From Vogesella indigofera (GTDB taxonomy: Bacteria; Pseudomonadota; Gammaproteobacteria; Burkholderiales; Chromobacteriaceae), in contig NZ_RBID01000015.1 of the NCBI RefSeq assembly GCF_003633895.1, positions 1-64,000 of the forward strand: a DNA stretch of 64,000 nt, written 5' to 3'. A program made the position numbers and the translations under genes. The notes below the pieces were generated by a model. It was not told the origin of the DNA. It ran no database searches and worked only from the letters and a program-made list of their open reading frames with translations. Positions 57,302 to 64,000 of this stretch are shown one piece after another (position 1 is the first letter of the stretch; every line of letters begins with the position of its first letter).

Positions 57302-57476
57302 GGTCGGCTTTCATTCAGAGGTCAGGAGAAGATGGCCCATCATAAAACGATGACAAAGCCATACAAACAAATGAATTTTGTATTCTTTATCCACTAAAGG
57401 AATAACCGCACCCGGCCCCGCCGGCAGCGCGGCGGGCTAAACTGTGGGTATCGGCATTGCGCCACGGGACACCCTC

Positions 57477-57821
57477 ATGAACCGCCTGCTTGTGTTGCTG
57501 AGCCTCGCTTTGCTCAGCGCCTGCGCCACTTACCAGTGGCGCCACGCCACCCGCTACGACGCCAACTTCGACGAAGACAGCTTCCAGTGCAAGAAGGAAG
57601 CGGCGCAGGCCTTTCCGCCGCTGGCGGGCGAGCGCATCATCCGACCGCCGCGCTTCAGCCCGTCCTGGTTCTGCTCGCCTGCTGGCACCCGCTGCAGCCG
57701 CACGCTGCCCTACTGGCAGGACGCCGAAACCGAGAGCTACGACATCAACGAACGCGCGCGCGACGACCTTTACCGCAGCTGCCTGCAGGCACGCGGCTGG
57801 ATCCGCTACCGCGTCGACTGA
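57477..57821 (+). CDS. Small lipoprotein of unknown function
   Basis: 114 residues from the ATG at 57477. The signal has lipobox LSAC (Cys16). The mature part has four more Cys and is rich in Arg, Asp and Tyr (T-Y-Q-W-R-H-A-T-R-Y-D ... C-L-Q-A-R-G-W). The final C-x-x-A-R-G-W is common in small periplasmic lipoproteins of proteobacteria that carry disulfides. The function is not known. It is a single gene upstream of the PhnD-type operon, divergent from the amino-acid transporter. Confidence 0.8.
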   Translation: MNRLLVLLSLALLSACATYQWRHATRYDANFDEDSFQCKKEAAQAFPPLAGERIIRPPRFSPSWFCSPAGTRCSRTLPYWQDAETESYDINERARDDLYRSCLQARGWIRYRVD

Positions 57822-57866
57822 CGCCTGCGCCGCCTCCGACCGCACCGTCGCGGCCTTGCAGGCGAC

Positions 57867-57879
57867 AAGGTTGGCCGCA
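57867..57879 (+). repeat. Dispersed uptake-like motif (GG form)
   Basis: AAGGTTGGCCGCA, 46 bases past the lipoprotein stop. Confidence 0.8.
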
Positions 57880-57976
57880 AGCGCCGCGCACGGCCGGCAA
57901 TGCCGGCGCGCCACCCCCAGTTTTATGCTGACGCGATTAGGCGCGCGCGCCGATCTGGCATAAAATACGGCCACTT

Positions 57977-58026
57977 TGGCGGCTTATCGTCCGCCTGCAC
58001 CGAGCAGTCCGCGCGACTGCTTTTTT
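57977..58026 (+). terminator. Terminator in the leader of the PhnD-type operon (candidate attenuator)
   Basis: GCAGTC-N5-GACTGC followed by six T (58004-58026), preceded by a GGCGG ... CCGCC hairpin (57979-57996) and a TAAAAT box at about 57961. A second GGCGG ... CCGCC pair lies just after the T-run. It ends 47 bases before the first gene. It either terminates the lipoprotein transcript or attenuates the operon. Confidence 0.65.
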
Positions 58027-58072
58027 GATGGTGGCGGCCTGTTGCCCGCCTAACCCGAAAGACAATCCGCTC

Positions 58073-58918
58073 ATGAACATTGCCAAACTGTCCGTGGCAG
58101 GCCTGCTGCTGGCCGCCGCTACCCTGTCCCACGCCGAAGCGCTGCTGAAAGTCTCCGCCATTCCCGACGAAGCCCCGACCGAGCTGCAACGCAAGTTCGC
58201 GCCGCTGGGCCAGTACCTGGAAAAAGAGCTGGGCATGAAGGTGCAGTTCGTGCCGGTCAGCGACTACGCCGCGGTGGTCACCGCGCTCAACGCCGACCAG
58301 ATCGACATGGCGTGGCTGGGTGGTTTCACCTTCGTGCAGGCCAGCCAGCGCGGCAAGGTGGTACCGCTGGTGCAGCGCGAGGAAGATTCGCGCTTCACCT
58401 CCAAATACATCGTCAATGCCGACAGCGGCATCAGCAAGCTGCAGCAGCTGAAGGGCAAGAGCTTTGCCTTCGGCTCCGCCTCGTCCACCTCCGGTCACCT
58501 GATGCCACGCTACTTCCTGCAAAAGCAGCACATCAAGCCGGAAACCTTCTTCAAGAGCGTCGGCTACTCCGGCGCGCATGACGCCACCGTGGCCTGGGTT
58601 GCCTCCGGCAAGGTCGACGCCGGCGTGCTGAACGCCTCGGTATGGGACAAGCTGGTCGAAGCCGGCAAGGTCGACCAGAGCAAGGTCAAGCTGCTGGGCA
58701 CCACCCCGCCGTACTTCGACTACAACTGGACGGTGCGCGGCAGCCTGGATAAAAAACTGCAGCAGAAAATCCAGCAGGCGTTCCTGAAGCTGAATGCGGC
58801 CAACCCCGAGCACAAAGCCATTCTCGATCTGCAACGCGCCAGCAAGTTCATTCCGACCAAGGCCGCCAACTACAAGGGCATCGAAGCCGCTGCCAAGGAA
58901 GCCGGCCTGCTGCAATGA
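58073..58918 (+). CDS. PhnD-family ABC transporter substrate-binding protein (putative selenate/phosphonate type)
   Basis: 281 residues from the ATG at 58073. A signal peptide ends at S-H-A (about 21). The mature start L-K-V-S-A-I-P-D-E-A-P-T-E-L-Q-R-K-F-A-P-L-G and D-M-A-W-L-G-G-F-T-F-V-Q-A are typical of the PhnD subgroup annotated as putative selenate-binding proteins rather than true phosphonate receptors. It starts an operon with an ATPase (ATGA overlap) and a doubled permease. The ligand is an oxyanion by family; selenate is only a suggestion. Confidence 0.85.
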   Translation: MNIAKLSVAGLLLAAATLSHAEALLKVSAIPDEAPTELQRKFAPLGQYLEKELGMKVQFVPVSDYAAVVTALNADQIDMAWLGGFTFVQASQRGKVVPLVQREEDSRFTSKYIVNADSGISKLQQLKGKSFAFGSASSTSGHLMPRYFLQKQHIKPETFFKSVGYSGAHDATVAWVASGKVDAGVLNASVWDKLVEAGKVDQSKVKLLGTTPPYFDYNWTVRGSLDKKLQQKIQQAFLKLNAANPEHKAILDLQRASKFIPTKAANYKGIEAAAKEAGLLQ

Positions 58919-59709
58919 GCCTGCGTTTTGACGCAGCCAGCCTGAGCCTAGGCGGCAGCCGCATCCTGCAGCCGCTGTCGCTGCAACTGGCGCAGGGCGA
59001 GCAGGTGGCGCTGATCGGCCCGTCCGGCGCCGGCAAATCGTCGCTGCTATTGCTGGCCAACAGCTGCCACCGTCCCGATGGCGGCAGCGTAGAGCTGCTG
59101 GGGCAGGACCCGTGGCAGCTGCGCGCGCCGGCACTGCGCCGGCTGCGCAGCCGCATCGGCAGCGTGTACCAGCATCCGCCGCTGCCGGCGCTGCAGCGGG
59201 TGGTCACCGCGATCGGCGCCGGCCAGCTCGGCCAGCTGTCCACGTTGGCCGCACTGCGCCGCCTGCTGTGGCCGCAGGATGTCGCCGCCATCCGCGACGC
59301 GCTGCAACGGGTGCAGCTGGGCGACAAGCTGTGGCAGCGCTGCGACCGCCTGTCCGGCGGCCAGCGCCAGCGCGTCGGCATCGCCCGCGTGCTGTACCAG
59401 CAACCCGAACTACTACTGGCCGACGAGCCGGTATCGGCGCTCGACCCGCGCCTGGCCGACGATACCGTCGCGCTGCTGTGTGCCGATGCCCGTCAGCGCG
59501 GCGCCACGCTGCTGGTCAGCCTGCACTCGGTGGAGCTGGCATTGGCCCACTTCCCGCGCCTGATCGGCCTGCGTGACGGCCGCATCGCCTTCGACCTGCC
59601 GCGCGCCGAGCTCACCCCGTCGCTGCTGACGGCGCTGTACGCCGGCGAACAGCCGGCCACCGCCGACGAGCCGGCGCTGGGCAGCGGCATCCGGATCGCG
59701 CCATGCTGA
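58915..59709 (+). CDS. PhnC-type ABC transporter ATP-binding protein
   Basis: 264 residues overlapping the binding protein gene by four bases and the permease gene by seven. Walker A is GPSGAGKSS, the signature is LSGGQRQR, Walker B is LLLADEPVSALD, then the His switch in S-L-H-S-V. The family resemblance is to PhnC (phosphonate/oxyanion importers). A variant of the dispersed motif (CACGTTGGCCGCA) lies at 59241. It powers the permease at 59703. Confidence 0.93.
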   Translation: MSLRFDAASLSLGGSRILQPLSLQLAQGEQVALIGPSGAGKSSLLLLANSCHRPDGGSVELLGQDPWQLRAPALRRLRSRIGSVYQHPPLPALQRVVTAIGAGQLGQLSTLAALRRLLWPQDVAAIRDALQRVQLGDKLWQRCDRLSGGQRQRVGIARVLYQQPELLLADEPVSALDPRLADDTVALLCADARQRGATLLVSLHSVELALAHFPRLIGLRDGRIAFDLPRAELTPSLLTALYAGEQPATADEPALGSGIRIAPC

Positions 59710-61277
59710 GCGCCAGCCTGCACGACCCGGCCCGCGCGTCGCGGCTGGCCGGCCTCATCGCCACGCCGCTATTGCTGCTGGCGGCGATGGTCTACACCGG
59801 CTTCAACCCGCTGCTGCTGGCCGAGGGCGACACCGCCGGCACGCTGTGGCGCTTTGTCGCCGACTTCTTCCCGCCGAGCACCGACGGCGCCTTCCTGCAC
59901 GACATGCTGCGCGAAACCGCCACCACGCTGGCGATTGCCAGCAGCGGCCTCGCGCTGGCGGTGCTGATCGGCCTGCCGCTGGCGCTGCTGACCAGCCGCG
60001 CGCTGGACCGCGACACGCTGTGCGGCGAGGCGCCGGCCCGCGGCTGGCAGTGGCTGCAACGTCTGCTGCGCGGCGTCTTGATCGTGCTGCGCGGCGTGCC
60101 GGACCTGGTGTGGGCGCTGCTGCTGGTACGCGCCGCCGGACTTGGCAGCCTGCCGGCGGTGCTGGCGCTGGGGCTGGCCTACGGCGGCATGCTGGGCAAG
60201 GTCTACGCCGAAATCCTGGAATCGCAGCCGCCGCAGGCCGCGGCGGCACTAGCTGCCAGCGGCGCATCGCGGCTGGCCATCTTCGGCTACGCACTGCTGC
60301 CGCAGGCGGCGACCGAGCTGATCAGCTATAGCGTCTACCGCTGGGAATGCGCGATCCGCGCCTCGGCGGTGATGGGCTTTGTCGGCGCCGGCGGCCTCGG
60401 CCTGCTGCTAGATACCTCGATGCGGATGCTGAACGGCGGCGAAGTCGGCAGCCTGCTGCTGCTGTTCGCCGCGCTGGTGGCGCTGACCGAGGGCGTCAGC
60501 CGCGTCAGCCGCGCCGCCATCCACAGCCGCGCCGGTGGCGCCGGACTGGCCGCCGGCACGCTGCTGCTGCTGACCCTGTCGCTGCTGTGGCTATGGCCGC
60601 AATGGCGCGAGGCCCCGTTCGATGTCACCGGGCTGTGGCGCTTCGCCCAGGAATTCCTGCGGCCAACCTTGCGTGGCGACTTCCTCGTCCAGGTCGGCAG
60701 CGGCGTGCTGGAAACGCTGCTGGTCTCGGCGCTGGGCAGCGCGCTGGCCTTCATCGGCGGTGCGCTGCTGGCGCTGCCGGCCAGCAACCGCGGCCCGCGC
60801 TGGCTGCGCGCGCCGGTGCAATTGCTGCTCAATTTCCTGCGCGGCACGCCGGACCTGCTGTGGGGCGCGCTGGCAGTGCTGGCGCTGGGCCTCGGCCCGG
60901 CCGCCGGCGTGCTGGCACTGGCGGTGCACACCAGTGGCGTGCTGGGCCGGCTGTTCGCGCAGACATTGGAAAACATGCCACCAGACGCGGAAGCCGCGCT
61001 GCGCCACAGCGGCGCCGGCCGCCTCGCCTGCCTGTGCTACGGTCTGCTGCCGCAGGCGCTGCCGCAGTGGATCGCCTACACCCTGTACCGCTGGGAAAAC
61101 AATATCCGCATCGCCGCCATCCTCGGCCTGGTCGGCGCCGGAGGCCTCGGCCAGCAACTGTATCTGGCGCTGTCGCTGTTCCAGTTGTCCAACGCCGCCA
61201 CGCTGATCCTGGCCATGCTGCTGCTGTCGTGGGGGGTGGAGAGCTTCAGCCGCTGGCTGCGGCAGAAGCTGCTATAG
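59703..61277 (+). CDS. Fused double PhnE-type permease
   Basis: 524 residues made of two PhnE-like permease domains in one chain, about residues 1-270 and 275-524. Each has a loop motif ending in Y-R-W-E followed by G-F-V-G-A-G-G-L-G or G-L-V-G-A-G-G-L-G, and V-L-R-G-V-P-D-L-V-W or L-R-G-T-P-D-L-L-W. Most PhnE proteins are single domains that dimerise; here both halves are encoded as one gene. It is the last gene of the operon and contains a dispersed motif (60658-60670). A motif-pair terminator follows 17 bases later. Confidence 0.92.
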   Translation: MLSASLHDPARASRLAGLIATPLLLLAAMVYTGFNPLLLAEGDTAGTLWRFVADFFPPSTDGAFLHDMLRETATTLAIASSGLALAVLIGLPLALLTSRALDRDTLCGEAPARGWQWLQRLLRGVLIVLRGVPDLVWALLLVRAAGLGSLPAVLALGLAYGGMLGKVYAEILESQPPQAAAALAASGASRLAIFGYALLPQAATELISYSVYRWECAIRASAVMGFVGAGGLGLLLDTSMRMLNGGEVGSLLLLFAALVALTEGVSRVSRAAIHSRAGGAGLAAGTLLLLTLSLLWLWPQWREAPFDVTGLWRFAQEFLRPTLRGDFLVQVGSGVLETLLVSALGSALAFIGGALLALPASNRGPRWLRAPVQLLLNFLRGTPDLLWGALAVLALGLGPAAGVLALAVHTSGVLGRLFAQTLENMPPDAEAALRHSGAGRLACLCYGLLPQALPQWIAYTLYRWENNIRIAAILGLVGAGGLGQQLYLALSLFQLSNAATLILAMLLLSWGVESFSRWLRQKLL

Positions 61278-61293
61278 CCTGCCGGCTGGCTTG

Positions 61294-61337
61294 AAAACAA
61301 TGCGGCCAACCTTGGGAAAGGTTGGCCGCATTGTTTT
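61294..61337 (+). terminator. Terminator built from an inverted pair of the dispersed motif
   Basis: AAAACAATGCGGCCAACCTT (61294-61313), loop GGGA, then its perfect complement ending in TTGTTTT (61318-61337). Both arms hold an exact 13-mer. The 20-base stem with a T-rich end directly follows the permease gene. Confidence 0.93.
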
Positions 61338-61717
61338 GGGGGCGAGTTGTCGGCCGGAGCGGTGAGCCATGCCTGAATGACTTCTGTTGTCGGCCACAAG
61401 TGGAAGTTTAGGTCACCACATGGAGACTTTGGACAATGAAGCTATGCAGTTCCCTTGACCTTGAACGCTGATCGCTGCTTTTTAAAACTACAAACTACCA
61501 CTTCGGGTCGCGTGCCGTTCAGACCACGCCGACATTCCGAGAGCCCAGCGCTGGTGTAACTCATCCGTCACCATTTCAAATTAAGCACCTTAGCTACCCT
61601 CCCGTATACCGATAGATCATGCCTGGCGGGCTGGACTTGGTGCCTAGGAGTACTACTCTAAGTCATAGGAAAGTGACGTTTCCATAATGTCACAAAATGA
61701 GGCGAGAGGAGCACATC
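61338..61717. other. AT-richer intergenic region before the orphan membrane gene
   Basis: This 380-bp stretch is visibly less GC-rich than its surroundings. I see no ORF, repeat-family member or RNA in it. It probably arrived with the gene that follows. Confidence 0.4.
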
Positions 61718-62275
61718 ATGGCGGCCGAGAGGACAAATGAGGCACTCCGAGGGGAGACCAAGCAAGGCCAAGAGGGCAAAGAGCCTCCACACTGGGCTGC
61801 CAGCATCTTCGGCGGAATGGCCCTTGTTCTGTTTGTGACCATCCTCGTCTCGCCGGTCTTCGTGTTGCTCATCGTACGAGCCATGTACCATTTAGCCCAA
61901 ACTAACACGGAGCTAAACCCACTGTTCACCTGGTCCAGCATGACCATGCTTGGACTTATTTCTATGCGTTTTCTTGCCATTTACTTCGGTGCAACCGTGA
62001 TGCTAGCTGGGACAGCAGTGGCGTTCCATGCACTGGAGGGGCAGAGTCAAGCCAGCGGAGAAGTTCCTGGAGGGTTCAAAGCAGCACTCGCTACCACCTC
62101 CCCCGGTTTACTCGCGGTCGCCGCTGGTGCGGTCGTGATCTGTGTGGCGCTCATCACCCACATTCCGAACCAGTATCAGGGAGAGCCCCCCACGAAAAGC
62201 TCGACAACCCAGCCCCCTGTGTCAGACGTAGCACAACACCTCGATGATGCCACGCCGCCTCCGCCCTCTCCATGA
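61718..62275 (+). CDS. Orphan membrane protein, probably foreign
   Basis: 185 residues from the ATG at 61718 (GAGGAG seven bases upstream); an earlier ATG at 61697 is less well placed. Three hydrophobic helices (about 32-58, 78-100 and 125-148) lie between a Lys/Glu-rich N-terminus and a Pro/Thr/Ser-rich tail ending in P-P-P-P-S-P. Base use is less GC-rich than in neighbours and no dispersed motif lies within it. I do not recognise the family. It stands alone between the oxyanion transporter and the Lrp/LysE pair. Confidence 0.7.
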   Translation: MAAERTNEALRGETKQGQEGKEPPHWAASIFGGMALVLFVTILVSPVFVLLIVRAMYHLAQTNTELNPLFTWSSMTMLGLISMRFLAIYFGATVMLAGTAVAFHALEGQSQASGEVPGGFKAALATTSPGLLAVAAGAVVICVALITHIPNQYQGEPPTKSSTTQPPVSDVAQHLDDATPPPPSP

Positions 62276-62449
62276 AAGGAACCTTATGCTTCTCTCTCCC
62301 CTTGCTTAGGTTATTCGGCATGCCTGTTGCTCGGTCTGGTCAGTCAATGACCTCCACAAAGCTCTTTGAGTCCAACAGTGCGCTTTACGAGATGCTAACC
62401 AATTAATCAGCAACCGTTTTGTCGCGCAACCTGTACTGGCCTGCCCCCC

Positions 62450-62893
62450 CTATCTTGGCGGTAACACCGGCCGGTTGCTGAGCGGGGTCGACAGGATGAT
62501 GCTGGTGCGCGTCTCGCCCAGATCGTTCAGCCGCGACACCAGCAGCTCCAGATGCGACACGTCGCGCGCCAGCACGCGGAAAACGTAGGAATCGACCCCG
62601 GTCACGTGGTGGCACTCCTGCACTTCCGCCATTGCGGCCAACCTTTCCAGCAGCACCTTCTTCGCCGGTTGCGGTACGGTGATGCCGACCAGCGCCGACA
62701 GCGCGAAGCCGGCCTTCAGCGGCGCCACCGCGGCGTGGTAGCCGCTGATCACCCCCGCCTCTTCCAGCCGTTTCACCCGCTCCGATACCGCCGGCACGGA
62801 CAGCCCCACCGTCTGCGCCAGTTCGGTCAGCGATTGCCGCGCATTGTCCTGCAACGCCTGCAGGATCAGCCACGATTTGCCATCCACTTCCAT
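62450..62893 (-). CDS. Lrp/AsnC-family transcriptional regulator
   Basis: 147 residues from the ATG at 62893 (AAAGG eight bases upstream); an in-frame TTG at 62899 is the alternative. Helix-turn-helix L-Q-D-N-A-R-Q-S-L-T-E-L-A-Q-T-V-G-L-S-V-P-A-V-S-E-R-V-K-R-L-E and the RAM fold with C-H-H-V-T-G-V-D-S-Y-V-F-R-V are complete. It is divergent from a LysE-type exporter, the usual setting for an amino-acid-sensing activator of export. It holds a dispersed motif (62633-62645) read as Arg-Leu-Ala-Ala. Confidence 0.92.
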   Translation of the reverse strand: MEVDGKSWLILQALQDNARQSLTELAQTVGLSVPAVSERVKRLEEAGVISGYHAAVAPLKAGFALSALVGITVPQPAKKVLLERLAAMAEVQECHHVTGVDSYVFRVLARDVSHLELLVSRLNDLGETRTSIILSTPLSNRPVLPPR

Positions 62894-63018
62894 TTGCAAG
62901 CCTTTCTGCTGTTTGACCTAAGAATATAAACCCGACATCGCATTCTGGCGAAGATACCTCATGGCGCCCCCGGCGCTGCCGTCGCACACTAGGCCATCAC
63001 ATCGAGGAGCAAGACGCC

Positions 63019-63648
63019 ATGCAAAGCAGCCACCTGTTTGTCGAGGCCGCCCTTATCGGGCTGGCGATTGCCGCACCGGTCGGGCCGGTGGGTTTGTTGT
63101 GCATCGAGCGCACCCTGCGCCAGGGCGCGGCCACCGGCTTTGTCACCGGGCTGGGCGCCGCCACCGCCGACGCCATCTACGCCGCGATCGGCGCCGCCGG
63201 CCTCGGCACGCTGATCGCGCTGCTGACGCGCCTGGCGACACCGCTGGCGCTGGCCGGCTGCGTGCTACTGCTGTACCTGGGCATCGCCACCCTACGCCGC
63301 GACGCGGCCAGCCACGCCGCCCGTACCGCCAGCGTACACAGCCTGCCGCGCGCCTACAGCAGCGCGCTGGCGCTGACGCTGACCAACCCGATGACCATCC
63401 TGTCCTTCATCGCCATCTTCGCCGGGCTGGCCGGCGCGCGCACGCCGTCGCTGGCCGATAGCGTGCTGATGGTGGTGGGCGTGTTTGCCGGTTCGGCGCT
63501 ATGGTGGCTGCTGCTGGCCTACGGCGGCGGCCGGCTGCTGTCGCGGCTGGGCGCGCGCGGGCAGCTGATGGTCGACAAGGCCTGCGGTGGATTGCTGATC
63601 GGCTTTGCGCTGTTGCTGGCGTGGCGCACGCTGGCAGTATGGCTCTGA
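63019..63648 (+). CDS. LysE-family translocator (amino-acid exporter)
   Basis: 209 residues with six hydrophobic helices. The family start (A-x-x-I-G-L-A-I-A-A-P-V-G-P-V-G-L-L-C-I-E-R-T-L) and G-L-G-A-A-T-A-D-A-I-Y, then the N-P-M-T-I-L-S-F motif, are typical LysE/RhtB. It exports amino acids or analogues. GAGGAGCAAG precedes the start. Pairing with a divergent Lrp regulator suggests substrate-induced export; the substrate is unknown. Confidence 0.92.
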   Translation: MQSSHLFVEAALIGLAIAAPVGPVGLLCIERTLRQGAATGFVTGLGAATADAIYAAIGAAGLGTLIALLTRLATPLALAGCVLLLYLGIATLRRDAASHAARTASVHSLPRAYSSALALTLTNPMTILSFIAIFAGLAGARTPSLADSVLMVVGVFAGSALWWLLLAYGGGRLLSRLGARGQLMVDKACGGLLIGFALLLAWRTLAVWL

Positions 63649-63747
63649 GCCTGTACCGCCAGCGGCATGACGGGGAACAGCGGTGGGAGAAGGCTCAGCT
63701 CAGGGGAGGATGGCTAGTGCCGGCCTGCACTAGCCGCCGGCGATAGA

Positions 63748-64000
63748 TCAGAGCAGCTGCTGCAGGCGGCGGGTCAGCGCGCCGGGCTGCCACTGTTGCG
63801 GCCCCAGCTCGCGCAGCGGCCAGATCCCGGCCAGACTGTTGCAGAGAAACACCTCTTCCGCAGCCAGCACTTGCGGTGGAGACAAGCGCAGTTCGCGCAC
63901 CGTCAGCCCAAGGTTGGCCGCAGTGTCGATCACGCAGGCGCGCATGGCACCGGATACACCGCAGCGATCCAGCAGCGGCGTCAGCAGCTCACCACCCTGC
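63748..64000 (-). CDS. pabC: Aminodeoxychorismate lyase, C-terminal part (5' end outside window)
   Basis: About 84 codons of the 3' end are present and the frame is open to the right edge. The end of a class IV aminotransferase-fold protein is seen: G-E-L-L-T-P-x-L-D-R-C-G-V-S-G-A-M-R, then A-E-E-V-F-L-C-N-S-L-A-G-I-W-P-L-R. This E-x-F-x-C-N-S-L-x-G-x-x-P pattern is that of PabC, which splits aminodeoxychorismate to p-aminobenzoate and pyruvate for folate synthesis. A dispersed motif is at 63910-63922, read in reverse as Ala-Ala-Asn-Leu. Related D-amino acid transaminases are less likely. Confidence 0.88.
   Translation of the reverse strand, partial: QGGELLTPLLDRCGVSGAMRACVIDTAANLGLTVRELRLSPPQVLAAEEVFLCNSLAGIWPLRELGPQQWQPGALTRRLQQLL

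Overview
The window is GC-rich, gene-dense DNA from a free-living, motile, aerobic Gram-negative bacterium. Protein resemblance and layout suggest a betaproteobacterium, most likely Neisseriales (Chromobacteriaceae-like). This is a judgement from the proteins only; no 16S or other marker is present. It carries three chemoreceptors, a LapA-like giant adhesin, outer-membrane lipid transport genes, a tandem HD-GYP protein and many ABC transporters.

Layout. 1-1766: N-terminus of a giant type I-secreted adhesin with a LapG-type TAAG site, running off the left edge. 2.3-5.4 kb: ydbH-ynbE-ydbL lipid-transport operon. 6.0-7.3 kb: HD-GYP protein. 7.5-11.7 kb: LysR regulator divergent from beta-alanine:pyruvate aminotransferase and a malonate/methylmalonate-semialdehyde dehydrogenase (beta-alanine catabolism). 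12-13.6 kb: PAS chemoreceptor. 14.1-14.4 kb: two identical initiator tRNA genes. 14.5-20.6 kb: small protein, metG, mdfA-like exporter, mrp, murI. 20.9-22.2 kb: ammonium transporter behind a sigma-54 promoter. 22.3-24 kb: Lrp regulator divergent from a zinc alcohol dehydrogenase. 24.2-33 kb: TetR-controlled RND efflux cassette (outer-membrane lipoprotein, TetR, adaptor, RND pump, SDR, DHA2 MFS) with two matching operators. 33.3-39.2 kb: slyD, a Gln/Pro/Arg-rich secreted protein, ybaK, a chemoreceptor, gmhA. 39.4-43.1 kb: thiBPQ thiamine transporter under a TPP riboswitch. 43.5-45.9 kb: a 22-residue leader ORF and katG. 46-54.9 kb: cupin, orphan membrane protein, recQ-type helicase, Cache chemoreceptor, ilvD, lgt. 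55-57.3 kb: polar amino-acid ABC transporter without an ATPase gene. 57.5-61.3 kb: lipoprotein and a PhnD/PhnC/fused-PhnE-type ABC operon (selenate or phosphonate type). 61.7-64 kb: orphan membrane protein, Lrp/LysE exporter pair, and the 3' part of pabC.

Most striking signal. A 13-base word, AA(C/G)GTTGGCCGCA (reverse TGCGGCCAAC(C/G)TT), occurs 27 times by hand count on both strands. Under equal base frequencies fewer than 0.01 copies are expected. It is read in all three codon frames inside unrelated genes, is concentrated between genes, and forms perfect inverted pairs that make terminators (17030-17064 and 61294-61337). This is how DNA uptake sequences behave in Neisseria and Pasteurellaceae, but the word is unrelated to those I know. 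It is absent in exact form across 20.7-35.7 kb, which holds the efflux cassette.

A second layer of repeats is a family of about 150-265 bp MITE-like elements with inverted ends (AGAACCTGTTCA...TGAACAGGTTCT type). There are four copies, three of them touching or within a few bases of a stop codon.
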